A stretch of 43,802 bases of DNA from Pseudomonadota bacterium (GTDB taxonomy: Bacteria > Desulfobacterota > Desulfobacteria > Desulfobacterales > JAHIVH01): assembly GCA_018816735.1 (NCBI GenBank), contig JAHIVH010000006.1, positions 1 through 43,802 on the forward strand, in the 5' to 3' direction. The notes beneath the pieces were generated by a model. It saw only the letters and a list, made by a program, of their open reading frames with translations, had not been told where the DNA came from and made no database searches. This document shows, piece by piece, positions 16,800-25,734 of the stretch. Numbering within the stretch: the stretch's first letter is position 1; each line of letters opens with the position of its first letter. Made by a program: the position numbers and the translations under genes.

Positions 16800-18593
16800 A
16801 TGAAACGACCCGTTCATATTTTGCTTGTCTATCCGGAAATCCCTAAAAATACATACTGGAGTTACAATTTTGCACTTGATTTTATTAATAAAAAGAGTTC
16901 CATGCCCCCTCTGGGCCTGGTGACGGTCGCATCTTATTTCCCGGAGAATTTCAAATTTCGCCTGTTAGATATGAATATTGAACCCCTGGAAGATGAGGCA
17001 GTCAAATGGGCGGATATGGTATTTGTCTCTGCCATGATTGTCCAGAAACCTTCGCTGGCAAACGTGATCGAAACCTGTAAAAGGCTTGATACGCCTATGC
17101 TGGCAGGTGGACCGTACCCCACATCAAGCCATCTTGGCATTGACGGTGTGGATCATGTTGTACTTGGTGAAGTGGAAGGTCTTTGTGAAGAGATCGCACA
17201 TGATATTGAATCCGGAAACCTGAAAAACATTTACAGGGGAAAAGGGTTGCCGGATATCTCCCATGCAATTGTTCCCCGGTTTGATTTGTTGAAAATGGAT
17301 GCATATGGCGCCATGTCGGTTCAGTATTCAAGAGGGTGCCCCTTTAATTGCGAATTTTGCGATATCTGGACGGTCTATGGCAACCGGCCGCGATTAAAGG
17401 AGAAAGAAGGTATGATTGCCGAAATTGATGCGATTTATGAATTGGGCTGGCGGGGGGCCATATTTATCGTGGATGATAATTTCATCGGGAACAAAAAACG
17501 GGTAAAGACGGAATTGCTGCCGGAAATGATATCCTGGCAGAAGATGCATCACTATCCGTTCAGCTTTTTTACAGAGGCAAGTGTCAACATGGCTGATGAT
17601 GATATCCTCTTAAACGGAATGAAACGGGCGGGATTCAACCAGGTATTTCTTGGCATTGAAACACCTGAAAAAGCGTGTCTTGAGGAAACAGGAAAGAGAC
17701 AGAATCTGAAAAGCGATCTTGGCGGGGCAGTAAAAAAGATTCAGAGCAAGGGGATTGAGGTCATGGCCGGATTTATCCTGGGATTTGACAGCGACACCGA
17801 AGATATTTTTGACCGCCAGATCGCATTTATTCAGGAAAATGCAATTCCACAGGCTATGGTCGGCCTGTTGGCCGCCCTTCCCGGTACAGCTTTGTATAAA
17901 AGACTTGAAAAAGAGGGGCGTATCCTCTTTAGCTCCGATGGGAACAATACCCATCACCTGTCAACCAACTTCCGTACAAGAATGGGCGAGGAGAAATTGC
18001 GGGAAGGGTACAAACATGTGCTGGCATCCCTTTATGACAAACGGTTGAAGAATTATTTCAGGCGATGTGAAAAGATGATGGACAGGCTTGGAGACACGGC
18101 TCATTTTCAGCGGAAAATTACAGTCAGGGAAATCGTGATGCTTTTAAAATCCCTCACCCGGCAGCCGTTTACCCCATATGGATTCAGTTACCTGAAATTT
18201 GTGTTCCGGAATCTTTTCCGGCACCCGGATATTTTTGGTGAGGTGATCCGTTATGCCATTATTGGCAATCATTTTCACATGATCACCCAGGAAATGATCA
18301 AAGTTGAACGGGTGGCATCAGATCTTGACGCAGCCTACGTATATTTAAGAGAGCGCCTCAGCAAATATTCAGGTGCCGTTATCTGCCATTCTAAAGAAAG
18401 CCTTCAGGCTGTTTTCGATCTGTGGGATCAACGTCAAAAAATACTGAAAGAAATCAATCGAAAAATAAATAAAATCCATATTGATTTCAGAAAGGATATT
18501 ATTGAGACATATAAAGAAACCATAGGAAACATCAACAGTCTGTTTCAGAATGTTGAAGACAACAAAGTCAAGCATGATCTGAATCCGGGGTAA
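16800..18593 (+). CDS. B12-binding-fold radical SAM protein with DUF4070
   Basis: About 597 residues from 16800; AAGGAGG lies just upstream, inside the longer frame from 16782. Residues 1-150 have the cobalamin-binding-type fold (ILLVYPEIP, SMPPLGLVTVASYFP, LAGGPYPTSS, HVVLGEVEG) but I do not see the DxHxxG cobalamin-ligand motif. Residues 180-187 give the radical SAM motif (RGCPFNCEFC), and the barrel follows (FIVDDNFIGNKK, VFLGIETP, GFILGFDSDT). The C-terminal region (PYGFSYLKFVFRNLFRHPDIFGEVI) matches the DUF4070 type, which also occurs in hopanoid C-2 methylase HpnP. A methyl or other radical transfer to a lipid-like substrate is possible, but no hopanoid gene is nearby. Single gene. Confidence 0.78.
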   Translation: MKRPVHILLVYPEIPKNTYWSYNFALDFINKKSSMPPLGLVTVASYFPENFKFRLLDMNIEPLEDEAVKWADMVFVSAMIVQKPSLANVIETCKRLDTPMLAGGPYPTSSHLGIDGVDHVVLGEVEGLCEEIAHDIESGNLKNIYRGKGLPDISHAIVPRFDLLKMDAYGAMSVQYSRGCPFNCEFCDIWTVYGNRPRLKEKEGMIAEIDAIYELGWRGAIFIVDDNFIGNKKRVKTELLPEMISWQKMHHYPFSFFTEASVNMADDDILLNGMKRAGFNQVFLGIETPEKACLEETGKRQNLKSDLGGAVKKIQSKGIEVMAGFILGFDSDTEDIFDRQIAFIQENAIPQAMVGLLAALPGTALYKRLEKEGRILFSSDGNNTHHLSTNFRTRMGEEKLREGYKHVLASLYDKRLKNYFRRCEKMMDRLGDTAHFQRKITVREIVMLLKSLTRQPFTPYGFSYLKFVFRNLFRHPDIFGEVIRYAIIGNHFHMITQEMIKVERVASDLDAAYVYLRERLSKYSGAVICHSKESLQAVFDLWDQRQKILKEINRKINKIHIDFRKDIIETYKETIGNINSLFQNVEDNKVKHDLNPG

Positions 18594-18772
18594 CCCCTTA
18601 ATTTCCATGGGTGATGATCCTTGCCGTTTAAAAAGAATTTATTGCCAATAGGGGTCAAAAGAATATAGTATCTGTTTTTTAAAATTTGAAAGGGCCGGTT
18701 GTCAGGCAAAAACGCTTGTAAATCGACTCAGGGAAAAAACAGTTATCTATTTTTGATTCCATATGGGCAAGC
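18594..18772. other. Spacer with small GGGG/CCCC hairpin at the stop codon
   Basis: GGGG (18587-18590) and CCCC (18594-18597) flank the TAA stop of the radical SAM gene as a four-base-pair hairpin followed by TTAATTT; it may be a weak terminator. The rest of the spacer holds the promoter of the next gene. Confidence 0.3.
18642..18669 (+). promoter_or_regulatory. Promoter of the drug-type MFS gene
   Basis: TTGCCA at 18642-18647, a 16-base spacer and TATAGT at 18664-18669. Transcription would begin near 18676, about 97 bases before the start codon. Confidence 0.5.
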
Positions 18773-20188
18773 ATGCTTGAGAAAAACAGAGAACCCAATA
18801 AACACATCATATTTTTCTTTGTGGCCATCGGTATTTTTATGTCTACCCTTGATGGCAGTATTGTAAACATTGCTCTCCCCACCATCATGAAGGATTTTAA
18901 TACCTCGCTTTCAACGGTGAAGTGGGTGATGATCATTTATCTTCTGACCGTATCGTCTCTCCTGTTAAGTTTCGGCAGATTAAGCGATATCAATGGGCGG
19001 CGGCTGATCTACGGAAGTGGCCTTGTTATTTTTTCAGCAGGCTCCCTTTTCTGTGCAATCAGTGCCAGCGCCGGATTTTTAATTGTTGCACGGGCATTTC
19101 AGGGATTGGGCGCAGCCATGATCATGTCGTGTACACCGGCATTGATCGTGGATACCTTTCCCGGACCCGAACGGGGTAAATATCTGGGTATGATCGGTGC
19201 TGTTGTTGCATCCGGACTGACTTTGGGCCCGGCCATTGGCGGATTTCTGCTTCATCATTTTTCCTGGCGATCCATTTTTTATATTAATTTGCCTATTGGA
19301 ATAACTGCCGCCATTCTGATTCTGGTTTATCTGAAAGGCAGCCAGTCAGACGTTAGAAGCAAGGAACCATTTGACTGGGTGGGATCAATCTGCCTTGTGA
19401 TCAGTATTAGTGGATTTATCCTGGTGATATCAAACGGTTATAACTGGGGAATCGTCTCTTTCCCTTTCATTTCCATCACACTTGTTGTTATGATTGCTGC
19501 CGGATGTCTTGTTGCCATTGAGGCCAGGTTCAGCTTTCCTGTGTTGAACATGAACCTTTTTAAAATCCGGCTGTTCGGATTTCCGGTTATGGCGGCCATC
19601 ACCTTGTTTGGCGCTCTTTTTACCATGATTTTTCTAATGCCGTTTTACCTGATGGTTCAATTAAAATTGCCATCCTTTCAGGCGGGAAATATGATGGTCA
19701 TTCCCTTTATTTTCCTGTTTCTCATTGCACCGGTTTCCGGATCTCTGTCAGATAAAATTGGCACACGCTTTCTTTGCACTGCAGGCATGGGTCTTATGAT
19801 GACGGCCCTTTTTCTTTTGTCCCAACTGCCGCCCGACGCAACACTCATAGATGTGGGCTGGCGGATGGCCATCGCAGGCATGGGCACGGCCATTTTCTCA
19901 TCACCCAACACATCTGCCGCCATGGGCGCTGTTCCTGGAAACAGGCGCGGTATCGCAGGTGGAATCGTCGCCGCTGCAAGAAATCTGGGAATGGTTGTCG
20001 GCGTATCCATGGCCGGCGCGATATTCAATTACATGTTTGATCTCCTGACCCATGGCGAAACTTTAAATACCTACAGGCCGGAACTTGAATTCGCCTTTAT
20101 GCGGGCCTTTTCCCTGGCCATGGCCGCAGGCGCCGTAATGGCAGGCATCGGTATGGTGGTTGCGTTTTTACGAGGCGCCGAGAGGTAG
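18773..20188 (+). CDS. DHA2-type MFS drug exporter (EmrB/QacA-like)
   Basis: 471 residues with about 14 hydrophobic segments. The family marks are near the N-terminus: FMSTLDGSIVNIALPTI (motif D1), SFGRLSDINGRRLI (motif A), RAFQGLGAAMIM (motif B) and GLTLGPAIGGFLLHHFSWRSIFYINLPIG (motif C and following), all typical of EmrB/QacA proton-coupled drug exporters. No EmrA-type adaptor gene or TolC homologue is adjacent, so it may act alone in the inner membrane. The ribosome site is weak (GGGC). The stop overlaps the region just before the MT-A70 gene. Confidence 0.85.
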   Translation: MLEKNREPNKHIIFFFVAIGIFMSTLDGSIVNIALPTIMKDFNTSLSTVKWVMIIYLLTVSSLLLSFGRLSDINGRRLIYGSGLVIFSAGSLFCAISASAGFLIVARAFQGLGAAMIMSCTPALIVDTFPGPERGKYLGMIGAVVASGLTLGPAIGGFLLHHFSWRSIFYINLPIGITAAILILVYLKGSQSDVRSKEPFDWVGSICLVISISGFILVISNGYNWGIVSFPFISITLVVMIAAGCLVAIEARFSFPVLNMNLFKIRLFGFPVMAAITLFGALFTMIFLMPFYLMVQLKLPSFQAGNMMVIPFIFLFLIAPVSGSLSDKIGTRFLCTAGMGLMMTALFLLSQLPPDATLIDVGWRMAIAGMGTAIFSSPNTSAAMGAVPGNRRGIAGGIVAAARNLGMVVGVSMAGAIFNYMFDLLTHGETLNTYRPELEFAFMRAFSLAMAAGAVMAGIGMVVAFLRGAER

Positions 20189-20220
20189 GGGATTTTTTCC
20201 GGTAACAAGGAAAAAACAAA

Positions 20221-20256
20221 ATGAGAGATCCTGTACAAACGATCGGCAACATATGA
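20221..20256 (+). CDS. Possible 11-residue leader peptide coupled to the MT-A70 gene
   Basis: A short frame, MRDPVQTIGNI and stop, starts at an ATG with AAGG ten bases upstream. Its TGA overlaps the MT-A70 start codon as ATGA (20253-20256). The MT-A70 start itself has no good ribosome site, so translation may reach it by coupling through this minicistron. It could also be chance. Confidence 0.4.
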   Translation: MRDPVQTIGNI

Positions 20257-20930
20257 ACGCTTCGGAAGATTTATTAAAATTTATTGGCAAAAGACGGTTT
20301 GCAACCGTTCTTGCGGATCCACCCTGGCAGTTTAAGAATCGTACGGGGAAAATGGCCCCTGAACATAAACGATTGTCTCGTTACCCGACGCTGACACTGA
20401 AAGAAATAAGGTCTCTGCCGGTAGATGCCATTGTTGAGGAAAGGGCCCACCTCTATTTGTGGGTTCCAAATGCCTTGTTGACTGAAGGGATGACGGTACT
20501 CGAAAACTGGGGTTTTACATATAAGACGAATTTGATCTGGTATAAAATCAGAAAAGACGGCGGGCCTGACCGACGGGGTGTTGGATTCTACTTTAGAAAT
20601 GTTACAGAAATGATTTTGTTTGGTGTCCGCGGAGAAAATGTCAGGACATTGCAACCTGGCAGAAGTCAGGAAAACCTCATCTCCTCCCGGAAAAGAGAAC
20701 ATAGCCGGAAACCTGATGAACAATATGATATTATTGAATCCTGCAGTTGGGGGCCCTATCTGGAACTTTTTTCCAGAGGAACACGAAAAGGGTGGGCGAC
20801 CTGGGGCAATCAGGCTGAAAAATATTCTCCGGATTGGGCAACATATTCAAACCACTCCCAGGCAGAAAAAGAGATTCCAATGAATGGCAATGGACGCAGA
20901 TCCAATACCGCAGAGAGATATCAAGTATGA
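20253..20930 (+). CDS. MT-A70 family N6-adenine methyltransferase
   Basis: 225 residues from the ATG at 20253. The catalytic motif DPPW is at residues 22-25 (FATVLADPPWQFKNR), followed by YPTLTLKEIRSLPV, LYLWVPNALL (AdoMet-binding strand), and the C-terminal SRKPDEQYDIIESCSWGPYLELFSRGTRKGWATWGNQ typical of MT-A70. Bacterial members methylate adenine in DNA, often as phage- or chromosome-borne orphan enzymes. No restriction enzyme gene is near, so an orphan role is likely. It overlaps the next MFS gene by four bases (ATGA at 20927-20930), which indicates translational coupling. The frame extends upstream to 20160 inside the previous gene, without a ribosome site. Confidence 0.85.
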   Translation: MNASEDLLKFIGKRRFATVLADPPWQFKNRTGKMAPEHKRLSRYPTLTLKEIRSLPVDAIVEERAHLYLWVPNALLTEGMTVLENWGFTYKTNLIWYKIRKDGGPDRRGVGFYFRNVTEMILFGVRGENVRTLQPGRSQENLISSRKREHSRKPDEQYDIIESCSWGPYLELFSRGTRKGWATWGNQAEKYSPDWATYSNHSQAEKEIPMNGNGRRSNTAERYQV

Positions 20931-22288
20931 ATTACCCGACAATATTCAGAAATATCAGGGAGATTCCGCCAGCCCCCAGAAGATTTCTCTTGTTTACCGG
21001 TATTAACGTTTTCTCCTGGCAATGCATCGTTGGTCAGGCATTGGTCCTTTTCGGCCGGTCGCTGGATATGCCACCATCCTGGATAGGCACACTGCTTTCT
21101 TTCATGCCGCTATCCATGCTGTTTGTGATATTCAGCATTCCCGCAGTTCAGGTATTGGGCCCTCGAAAACTGATGACGATCACCTGGTTAACCCGAAATT
21201 TTTTTGCGGTTTTTGTATTCACTATCCCATTTGCCCTTAAAATATGGGGCCGTGAAGCGGCATGGTATATTCTTCTTTTTTCAACAGGCGGCTTCTCCCT
21301 GGCAAGAGCTTTTGGCGTCGGTTCATGGTATCCCTGGCTGCATGAGATTGTGCCGCAACCCATATTGGGCACCTATTTTGCCATTGAAACCATTATCGTG
21401 CAATCGATCAGTGTTGTGCTGACACTGGGAATCGGCAAAATTCTCGGCCTGACAGAGCAGCTGTACAGATTTTACTGGGTGTATGCCATTGGCATATCAG
21501 CGGGGCTTATCAGTATACTGTATATGCGCCGGATTCCGGGAGGAATGAGTACATCTGAAAAATCTGCAACCGTTAAGGAAAGCTTTTCAGTTATTTTTCG
21601 TGCGTTGAAAGATACCCAGTACATCCGATTTATATTTTTCATCATATTCAGTATGGCATCATTCATGTGGATCAGTATTGCGTCCATATTGTATCTCCGT
21701 GATATCCTTGGATACACAGATACCATAATCATGTATTTTTTTGCTGTTGCTGCCGTGTTGATCGCGATTACCGTCCGTTTCTGGGTCCGTCAGGCAGAAA
21801 AATTCGGCAGTGAAAAAATTATGGCCATACTCATGGCCACCCAGATCCTTGTTGCCGTATTATGGATATGTGTCAGCCCGGGAAAACCCTGGACATTTGC
21901 ACTTGCACTGACAACTGTGGCATTGGGGGGCTCGATAAACGCCGGTTTTTCGATCATTTCCTGTCGTGGCATGATGACTCTGGTTCCTCATGAGAATCGC
22001 GTGGGATATACATCCTTATGGATCATGGCCATATCGGTAGCAAATGGGGTGCCACCAATAATTGCCGGGTGGTTGATAGATATATTTCACCTGGCAGGAT
22101 TTTTGTCCTGTTTTTTGCTCTCTGCAGGTTTCGCCCTCTGTTTGTCTGTTCTGTGGTGGCATTTCCGGTTTGAAGTCCGGACGCAACCGATGGCCAATCT
22201 GCATCATATCATCCGGCCAACCCAGCCTTTAAGGGCTTTGGGCCGTATTATCTGGCTCATCTTCGGCCGTGGATCAGGAAAGGAGTAG
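20927..22288 (+). CDS. MFS transporter, coupled to the methyltransferase gene
   Basis: 453 residues from the ATG at 20927, which overlaps the MT-A70 stop codon. About twelve hydrophobic segments: SWQCIVGQALVLFGRSLDMPPSWIGTLLSFMPL at the first pair, QPILGTYFAIETIIVQSISVVLTLGIGKI in the middle, and a late GYTSLWIMAISVANGVPPIIAGWLID. The motif A loop is poorly conserved (VLGPRKLMTITWLTRN), so it belongs to a divergent branch, perhaps of the sugar or acetate type. The substrate is unknown. Followed by rnhB after 20 bases. Confidence 0.72.
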   Translation: MNYPTIFRNIREIPPAPRRFLLFTGINVFSWQCIVGQALVLFGRSLDMPPSWIGTLLSFMPLSMLFVIFSIPAVQVLGPRKLMTITWLTRNFFAVFVFTIPFALKIWGREAAWYILLFSTGGFSLARAFGVGSWYPWLHEIVPQPILGTYFAIETIIVQSISVVLTLGIGKILGLTEQLYRFYWVYAIGISAGLISILYMRRIPGGMSTSEKSATVKESFSVIFRALKDTQYIRFIFFIIFSMASFMWISIASILYLRDILGYTDTIIMYFFAVAAVLIAITVRFWVRQAEKFGSEKIMAILMATQILVAVLWICVSPGKPWTFALALTTVALGGSINAGFSIISCRGMMTLVPHENRVGYTSLWIMAISVANGVPPIIAGWLIDIFHLAGFLSCFLLSAGFALCLSVLWWHFRFEVRTQPMANLHHIIRPTQPLRALGRIIWLIFGRGSGKE

Positions 22289-22308
22289 ATAAAACCAGAC
22301 AAAGGCCA

Positions 22309-22965
22309 ATGATGAATACATCACTTGAAGAGAAAAAAATGAAACACGAGAATTTCCCCACATATCACCATGAAGAAGCATTGACGGATCGGGATGGATT
22401 TTCCTGTGTGGTAGGTATTGACGAGGCGGGCAGAGGGCCTGGGGCAGGCCCTGTTGTGGCGGCTGCCGCTTATCTGCCAAGGGGTGTTGTAAAAAGCCTC
22501 TATGGCCGGGTGAATGATTCCAAAAAAATGACCAAAAGCCAGCGGGAAAAAATGTATCTGGTACTGGTCACATCCATCACTTACGGCATAGGCATTGTGG
22601 ATAATAACACCATTGATCGGATAAATATCCTTGAAGCCACAAAACTGGCCATGGCCAGGGCGCTTGCCGAGATACCCCAGGCGGATTATGCACTGATTGA
22701 CGGTAATATGAAATTTGACAACCTGAGCATTCCTTATGAATCGATCATCAAAGGGGACAACCGATGTCTGTCCATTGCAGCGGGTGCGATCATCGCCAAA
22801 GTGACGAGAGACCGGATGATGAGCGACCTGAATGAGGAATATCCCATGTACGGATGGAAGACGAACAAAGGGTATCTATCCCAAAAACATATCGAAGCCA
22901 TCCGAAAATACGGACCGTCTCCCTATCACCGGCTGTCTTTTAACAAGGTTGGCAGGGACGATTGA
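22309..22965 (+). CDS. rnhB: Ribonuclease HII
   Basis: 218 residues from 22309; a Met at 22339 with GAAGAG just upstream would give 208 residues and is equally plausible. The family signature VVGIDEAGRGPGAGPVVAAA gives the first two acidic catalytic residues; the third is in YALIDGN and the fourth in the GAIIAKVTRDRMM segment. The end PSPYHRLSFNKV is typical. It removes misincorporated ribonucleotides and RNA primers by cutting the RNA strand of RNA-DNA hybrids. In most RNase HII the motif reads GPLAGPVV; here the Leu is Gly, a mild change. The stop TGA is nine bases before the start of the receiver fragment. Confidence 0.92.
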   Translation: MMNTSLEEKKMKHENFPTYHHEEALTDRDGFSCVVGIDEAGRGPGAGPVVAAAAYLPRGVVKSLYGRVNDSKKMTKSQREKMYLVLVTSITYGIGIVDNNTIDRINILEATKLAMARALAEIPQADYALIDGNMKFDNLSIPYESIIKGDNRCLSIAAGAIIAKVTRDRMMSDLNEEYPMYGWKTNKGYLSQKHIEAIRKYGPSPYHRLSFNKVGRDD

Positions 22966-22973
22966 GGTATAAA

Positions 22974-23105
22974 ATGAGAATGAGGCTTGCGATTATTGAT
23001 GACGAGTTGACGGTTTGCAGGGAACTTTCACGCACGCTGACGGCAGAGGGGTTTGAGGTTGAAAGTTTTCAGAGCGGTCAACGCTTCCTGGGACGCAAAT
23101 TCCGG
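22974..23105 (+). pseudogene. Truncated response-regulator receiver domain
   Basis: From the ATG at 22974 (GAGG seven bases upstream) the frame reads MRMRLAIIDDELTVCRELSRTLTAEG and on to about FQSGQRFL. This is the first beta strand, the acidic pocket (Asp-Asp-Glu) and helix 1 of a receiver domain. The phosphorylated Asp and the rest of the domain are missing: after about 45 residues the frame runs into sequence that belongs, in another frame, to the cytidylate-kinase-like gene, and ends at 23255. It looks like the 5' end of a regulator gene joined by deletion to the next gene. Confidence 0.55.
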
Positions 23106-23830
23106 ATGAACCAGAAATACTTTTGGAAGCTTCAGAACAATTTCATGTACCGGAAATCAAACTCGTTCGTGCCATTCATGATTCCCCAACGATTCTTGAA
23201 CGATTTTCCCACGGCAAGGAGAAGTATATCGCATATATCCGGGCGGCTCTTTTGAAACATTTGCAGAAAGATAATGTTATCTACCATGGATTTGCCGGGC
23301 ACTTCTTTCTTGCAGATATCAGTCATGTATTGAAGGTCCGTATCATTGCAGATCTGGACAGACGAATTGAGATCGTTATGAAGCGGGATAATGTAACTGC
23401 TGAAAAAGCGCAACACATTCTGAAAAAGGACGATGAGGAAAGGCGCAAGTGGAGTCTTTATTTGTATGGGATGGATCCATGGGACGTCAGGCTGTACGAT
23501 CTGGTTTTGCATATAGATAAATTATCGGTGAATGATGCCGTGGAAATGATAACAAACGCTGTGAACCAGCCAGCCTTTATCAAAACCGACGCATCTCAAA
23601 GGATGATAGACAATCTGACCATGGCTGCACAAATCGAAGCAGAACTCGTGAATGAATTTCCATCCATCAATGTTACCGTCGTTGATAAACGTGTCATCGT
23701 AAATGTAAAAGGACCCATTGATGAAACAAAAGAGATAACCGGCAAAATTGGAGACGTGGTGAACAATATGATTCGCGGGGCAACCCTTCAGGTGAACGTC
23801 ATTCCTTATGTCATGGATGCAAAATTTTAG
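23063..23830 (+). pseudogene. 5'-truncated cytidylate-kinase-like gene
   Basis: The frame is open from 23063; the first usable start is the TTG at 23123. It reads EILLEASEQFHVPEIKLVRAIHDSPTILERFSHGKEKYIAYIRAALLKHL…VIYHGFAGHFFLADISHVLKVRIIADLDRRIEIVM…KKDDEERRKW, matching the central and C-terminal parts of the cytidylate kinase 2 family. The N-terminal ISRxxGSxG-type nucleotide-binding (P-loop) segment, about 40 residues, is missing. The last 90 residues (DASQRMIDNLTMAAQIEAELVNEFPSINVTVVDKRVIVNVKG) look like a BON-type domain. Without the P-loop it should not bind ATP. It may still be expressed as a remnant, or a sequencing error may hide an intact gene; the first explanation fits the missing P-loop better. 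Confidence 0.55.
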
Positions 23831-23852
23831 CCGGACAATTTGGGAAGAGCTT

Positions 23853-24587
23853 CTAAGGAGGATCAAAAACATACCCGATGGCACGTTTGCTTTTAAAATA
23901 CTTTGGTTTTTTGGGATCCTCCTCAAAATATTTTCTAAAACGTACGATGAAATTATCAATGGTTCGCGTGGATGTATTCTGGGTATAGCCCCATCCAATC
24001 TCCAGTAATTTTCGCCTGGACAACGGCTTTCCCTTGTTTGAGATAAAGAGTTTAATCAGTTTGATTTCCTGGCTGGTCAGCTCGATTTCACCGGCCTGAC
24101 AGGTGGCGGTTGATTTAAGAAAGTCTATGATATTGCTCCCAAACTCATAAAACCGGCTTTCCTCATTTTTTGATTTAGGCAAAGTGATGGCTGTTTCATT
24201 GCTCCAGGAAACCCTTGTTAGCAGCCTTTCAACCCTCAGGAGGAATTCTTCCAGAATAAACGGCTTGGTCAGATAGTCATCCACGCCATAATGAAGCCCT
24301 TTTATTCTGTCATTTGAATCCCCTTTTGCGGATAATATGAGGATGGGGATACGTTCATCCTCAAGCCGGATGTTTCTCAAAACCGATAGACCGTCAATTC
24401 CCGGAAGCATGATATCGAGGACGATAAGGTGAGGTCTCCATTCTTTCCATTTGGTAAGAGCGGCCACGCCGTCAAATGCAACATCCACTTCGTAACCCTG
24501 CAGTGAAAGATTGAGTTGAAGGCCTTCGGCAATATGTTTTTCATCTTCCACAACCAGAATTTTTATTGTTTTTTCAGAGCTGTTCAT
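23853..24587 (-). CDS. OmpR/PhoB-family response regulator
   Basis: 244 residues. Receiver domain at 8-122: acidic pocket VVEDE, phosphorylation site D58 (LIVLDIMLPGIDG), the conserved Lys108 in DDYLTKPF. A linker of about 50 residues follows, then a winged-helix DNA-binding domain (ELTSQEIKLIKLFISNKGKPLSRRKLLEIGWG…TRTIDNFIVRFRKYFE…RAIGYVFDPP). AAGG lies before the start. It is 39 bases downstream of the histidine kinase gene and clearly forms a pair with it. Such regulators bind direct repeats spaced by one helical turn; a candidate lies upstream of the kinase gene at 25735-25797. Confidence 0.92.
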   Translation of the reverse strand: MNSSEKTIKILVVEDEKHIAEGLQLNLSLQGYEVDVAFDGVAALTKWKEWRPHLIVLDIMLPGIDGLSVLRNIRLEDERIPILILSAKGDSNDRIKGLHYGVDDYLTKPFILEEFLLRVERLLTRVSWSNETAITLPKSKNEESRFYEFGSNIIDFLKSTATCQAGEIELTSQEIKLIKLFISNKGKPLSRRKLLEIGWGYTQNTSTRTIDNFIVRFRKYFEEDPKKPKYFKSKRAIGYVFDPP

Positions 24588-24626
24588 TGTAAAACCTTTA
24601 AAATCTTGTGGGCTATGATTATTTTT

Positions 24627-25577
24627 TTAGCGTATGGGAATTGACAGAATGAAATCCGAACCTTGTCCGGTTTCATTGGAGTGCGCCTTTATTTTCCATT
24701 TATGAATCCTGACAATGTTATTTACGAGGTAGAGTCCCAAACCGCTCCCCTTGGCAGACATATTGTCTGAACGGCCGACCTGATAAAATTTTCTGAATAT
24801 TTTCTTTCTTTCCTTTTTTTCAAGACCAATCCCGTTATCTACAAAATGAATAAACAAGCGTTTTTTTTGGGTTTCAAATGAAATATCTATTTTCGGCGCT
24901 TTGCTTTGGTTATATTTGATGGCATTTGAAATCAGATTCATCAGGAGCATCTCAAAAAGAGGCATGCTTAAACGGACATTATATTTTTCCTGGTTTTTAT
25001 AGTGCACGTTGATATCGTATTCTCCAAATATTCTGGCATTATGTTTAATAAAATTCAAAATCACTTCCACAATATTCGTGTTGATAAATTCACCTTCATA
25101 TCTTTTGCTTTCAATACGTCCCAGGCTTAGTATCCGGGTAACATTATCAGAAAGCCTATCCACATCCTGAAGCATGTATTGGAGATATTTTTCCTGATTT
25201 TCTCTTGAAAGCTCATGCTTCAGGAAGGTTTCAAGATAGAGCTTCATTGAGGTTACAGGCGTTTTCAGCTCATGGGTGAAATTGTTGATAAAGTTATTTT
25301 GGAGCCTGTAAAGCTGAACCACTTTTAAATAATAGAGAAAACTGAAAAAAATACCAATCAGAATGATTCCCACAAGGAGCGATAATACCAGAATCACCAC
25401 CCAGGGCTGGGATGCCAGGAATTCGCCTGGGTCCAGTCCGAATCTTCGGACCACGGTTTTTATGCCGATGCTTGCCTGGATATACCAGTATATAAAAAGC
25501 GTCAGTGAGGTGACAAGTGCGACGATTGATAACGCGAATACGGTGATAGGATTCAGAAACCAGTTTGATTTTTCCAT
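24627..25577 (-). CDS. Two-component sensor histidine kinase
   Basis: 316 residues. Two membrane segments (about 10-32 and 58-84) enclose a periplasmic stretch of only about 25 residues, so the signal is probably sensed in or at the membrane. H102 in NNFTHELKTPVTSMKLY is the phosphorylated His; the kinase domain has the N box (LLMNLISNAIKYN), the G1 box (FVDNGIGLEK), an F box (IFRKFYQVG) and the G2 box (GSGLGLYLVNNI). No HAMP or PAS domain is visible. Upstream partner of the response regulator. Its promoter region faces the second B12-type radical SAM gene across about 300 bases. Confidence 0.9.
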   Translation of the reverse strand: MEKSNWFLNPITVFALSIVALVTSLTLFIYWYIQASIGIKTVVRRFGLDPGEFLASQPWVVILVLSLLVGIILIGIFFSFLYYLKVVQLYRLQNNFINNFTHELKTPVTSMKLYLETFLKHELSRENQEKYLQYMLQDVDRLSDNVTRILSLGRIESKRYEGEFINTNIVEVILNFIKHNARIFGEYDINVHYKNQEKYNVRLSMPLFEMLLMNLISNAIKYNQSKAPKIDISFETQKKRLFIHFVDNGIGLEKKERKKIFRKFYQVGRSDNMSAKGSGLGLYLVNNIVRIHKWKIKAHSNETGQGSDFILSIPIR

Positions 25578-25734
25578 ATTTCACTTCAAAACACAGTTTG
25601 TCATGTTCAATGAACGATTTCATGCAAAAGGCACCTGGATGAATGTCTCTCCGGTGTGCCATTCCCAGGCCATATTCCTGCCATTTTTTCCATACTGATT
25701 AGCGTGTTACAAAGAAAAAGGGCAAGCCCAAATA

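Noticed and set aside
20253..20930. MT-A70 as part of a restriction-modification or defence island
   Set aside because: No endonuclease, helicase or other defence gene is recognisable around it, and neighbours are housekeeping or transport genes.
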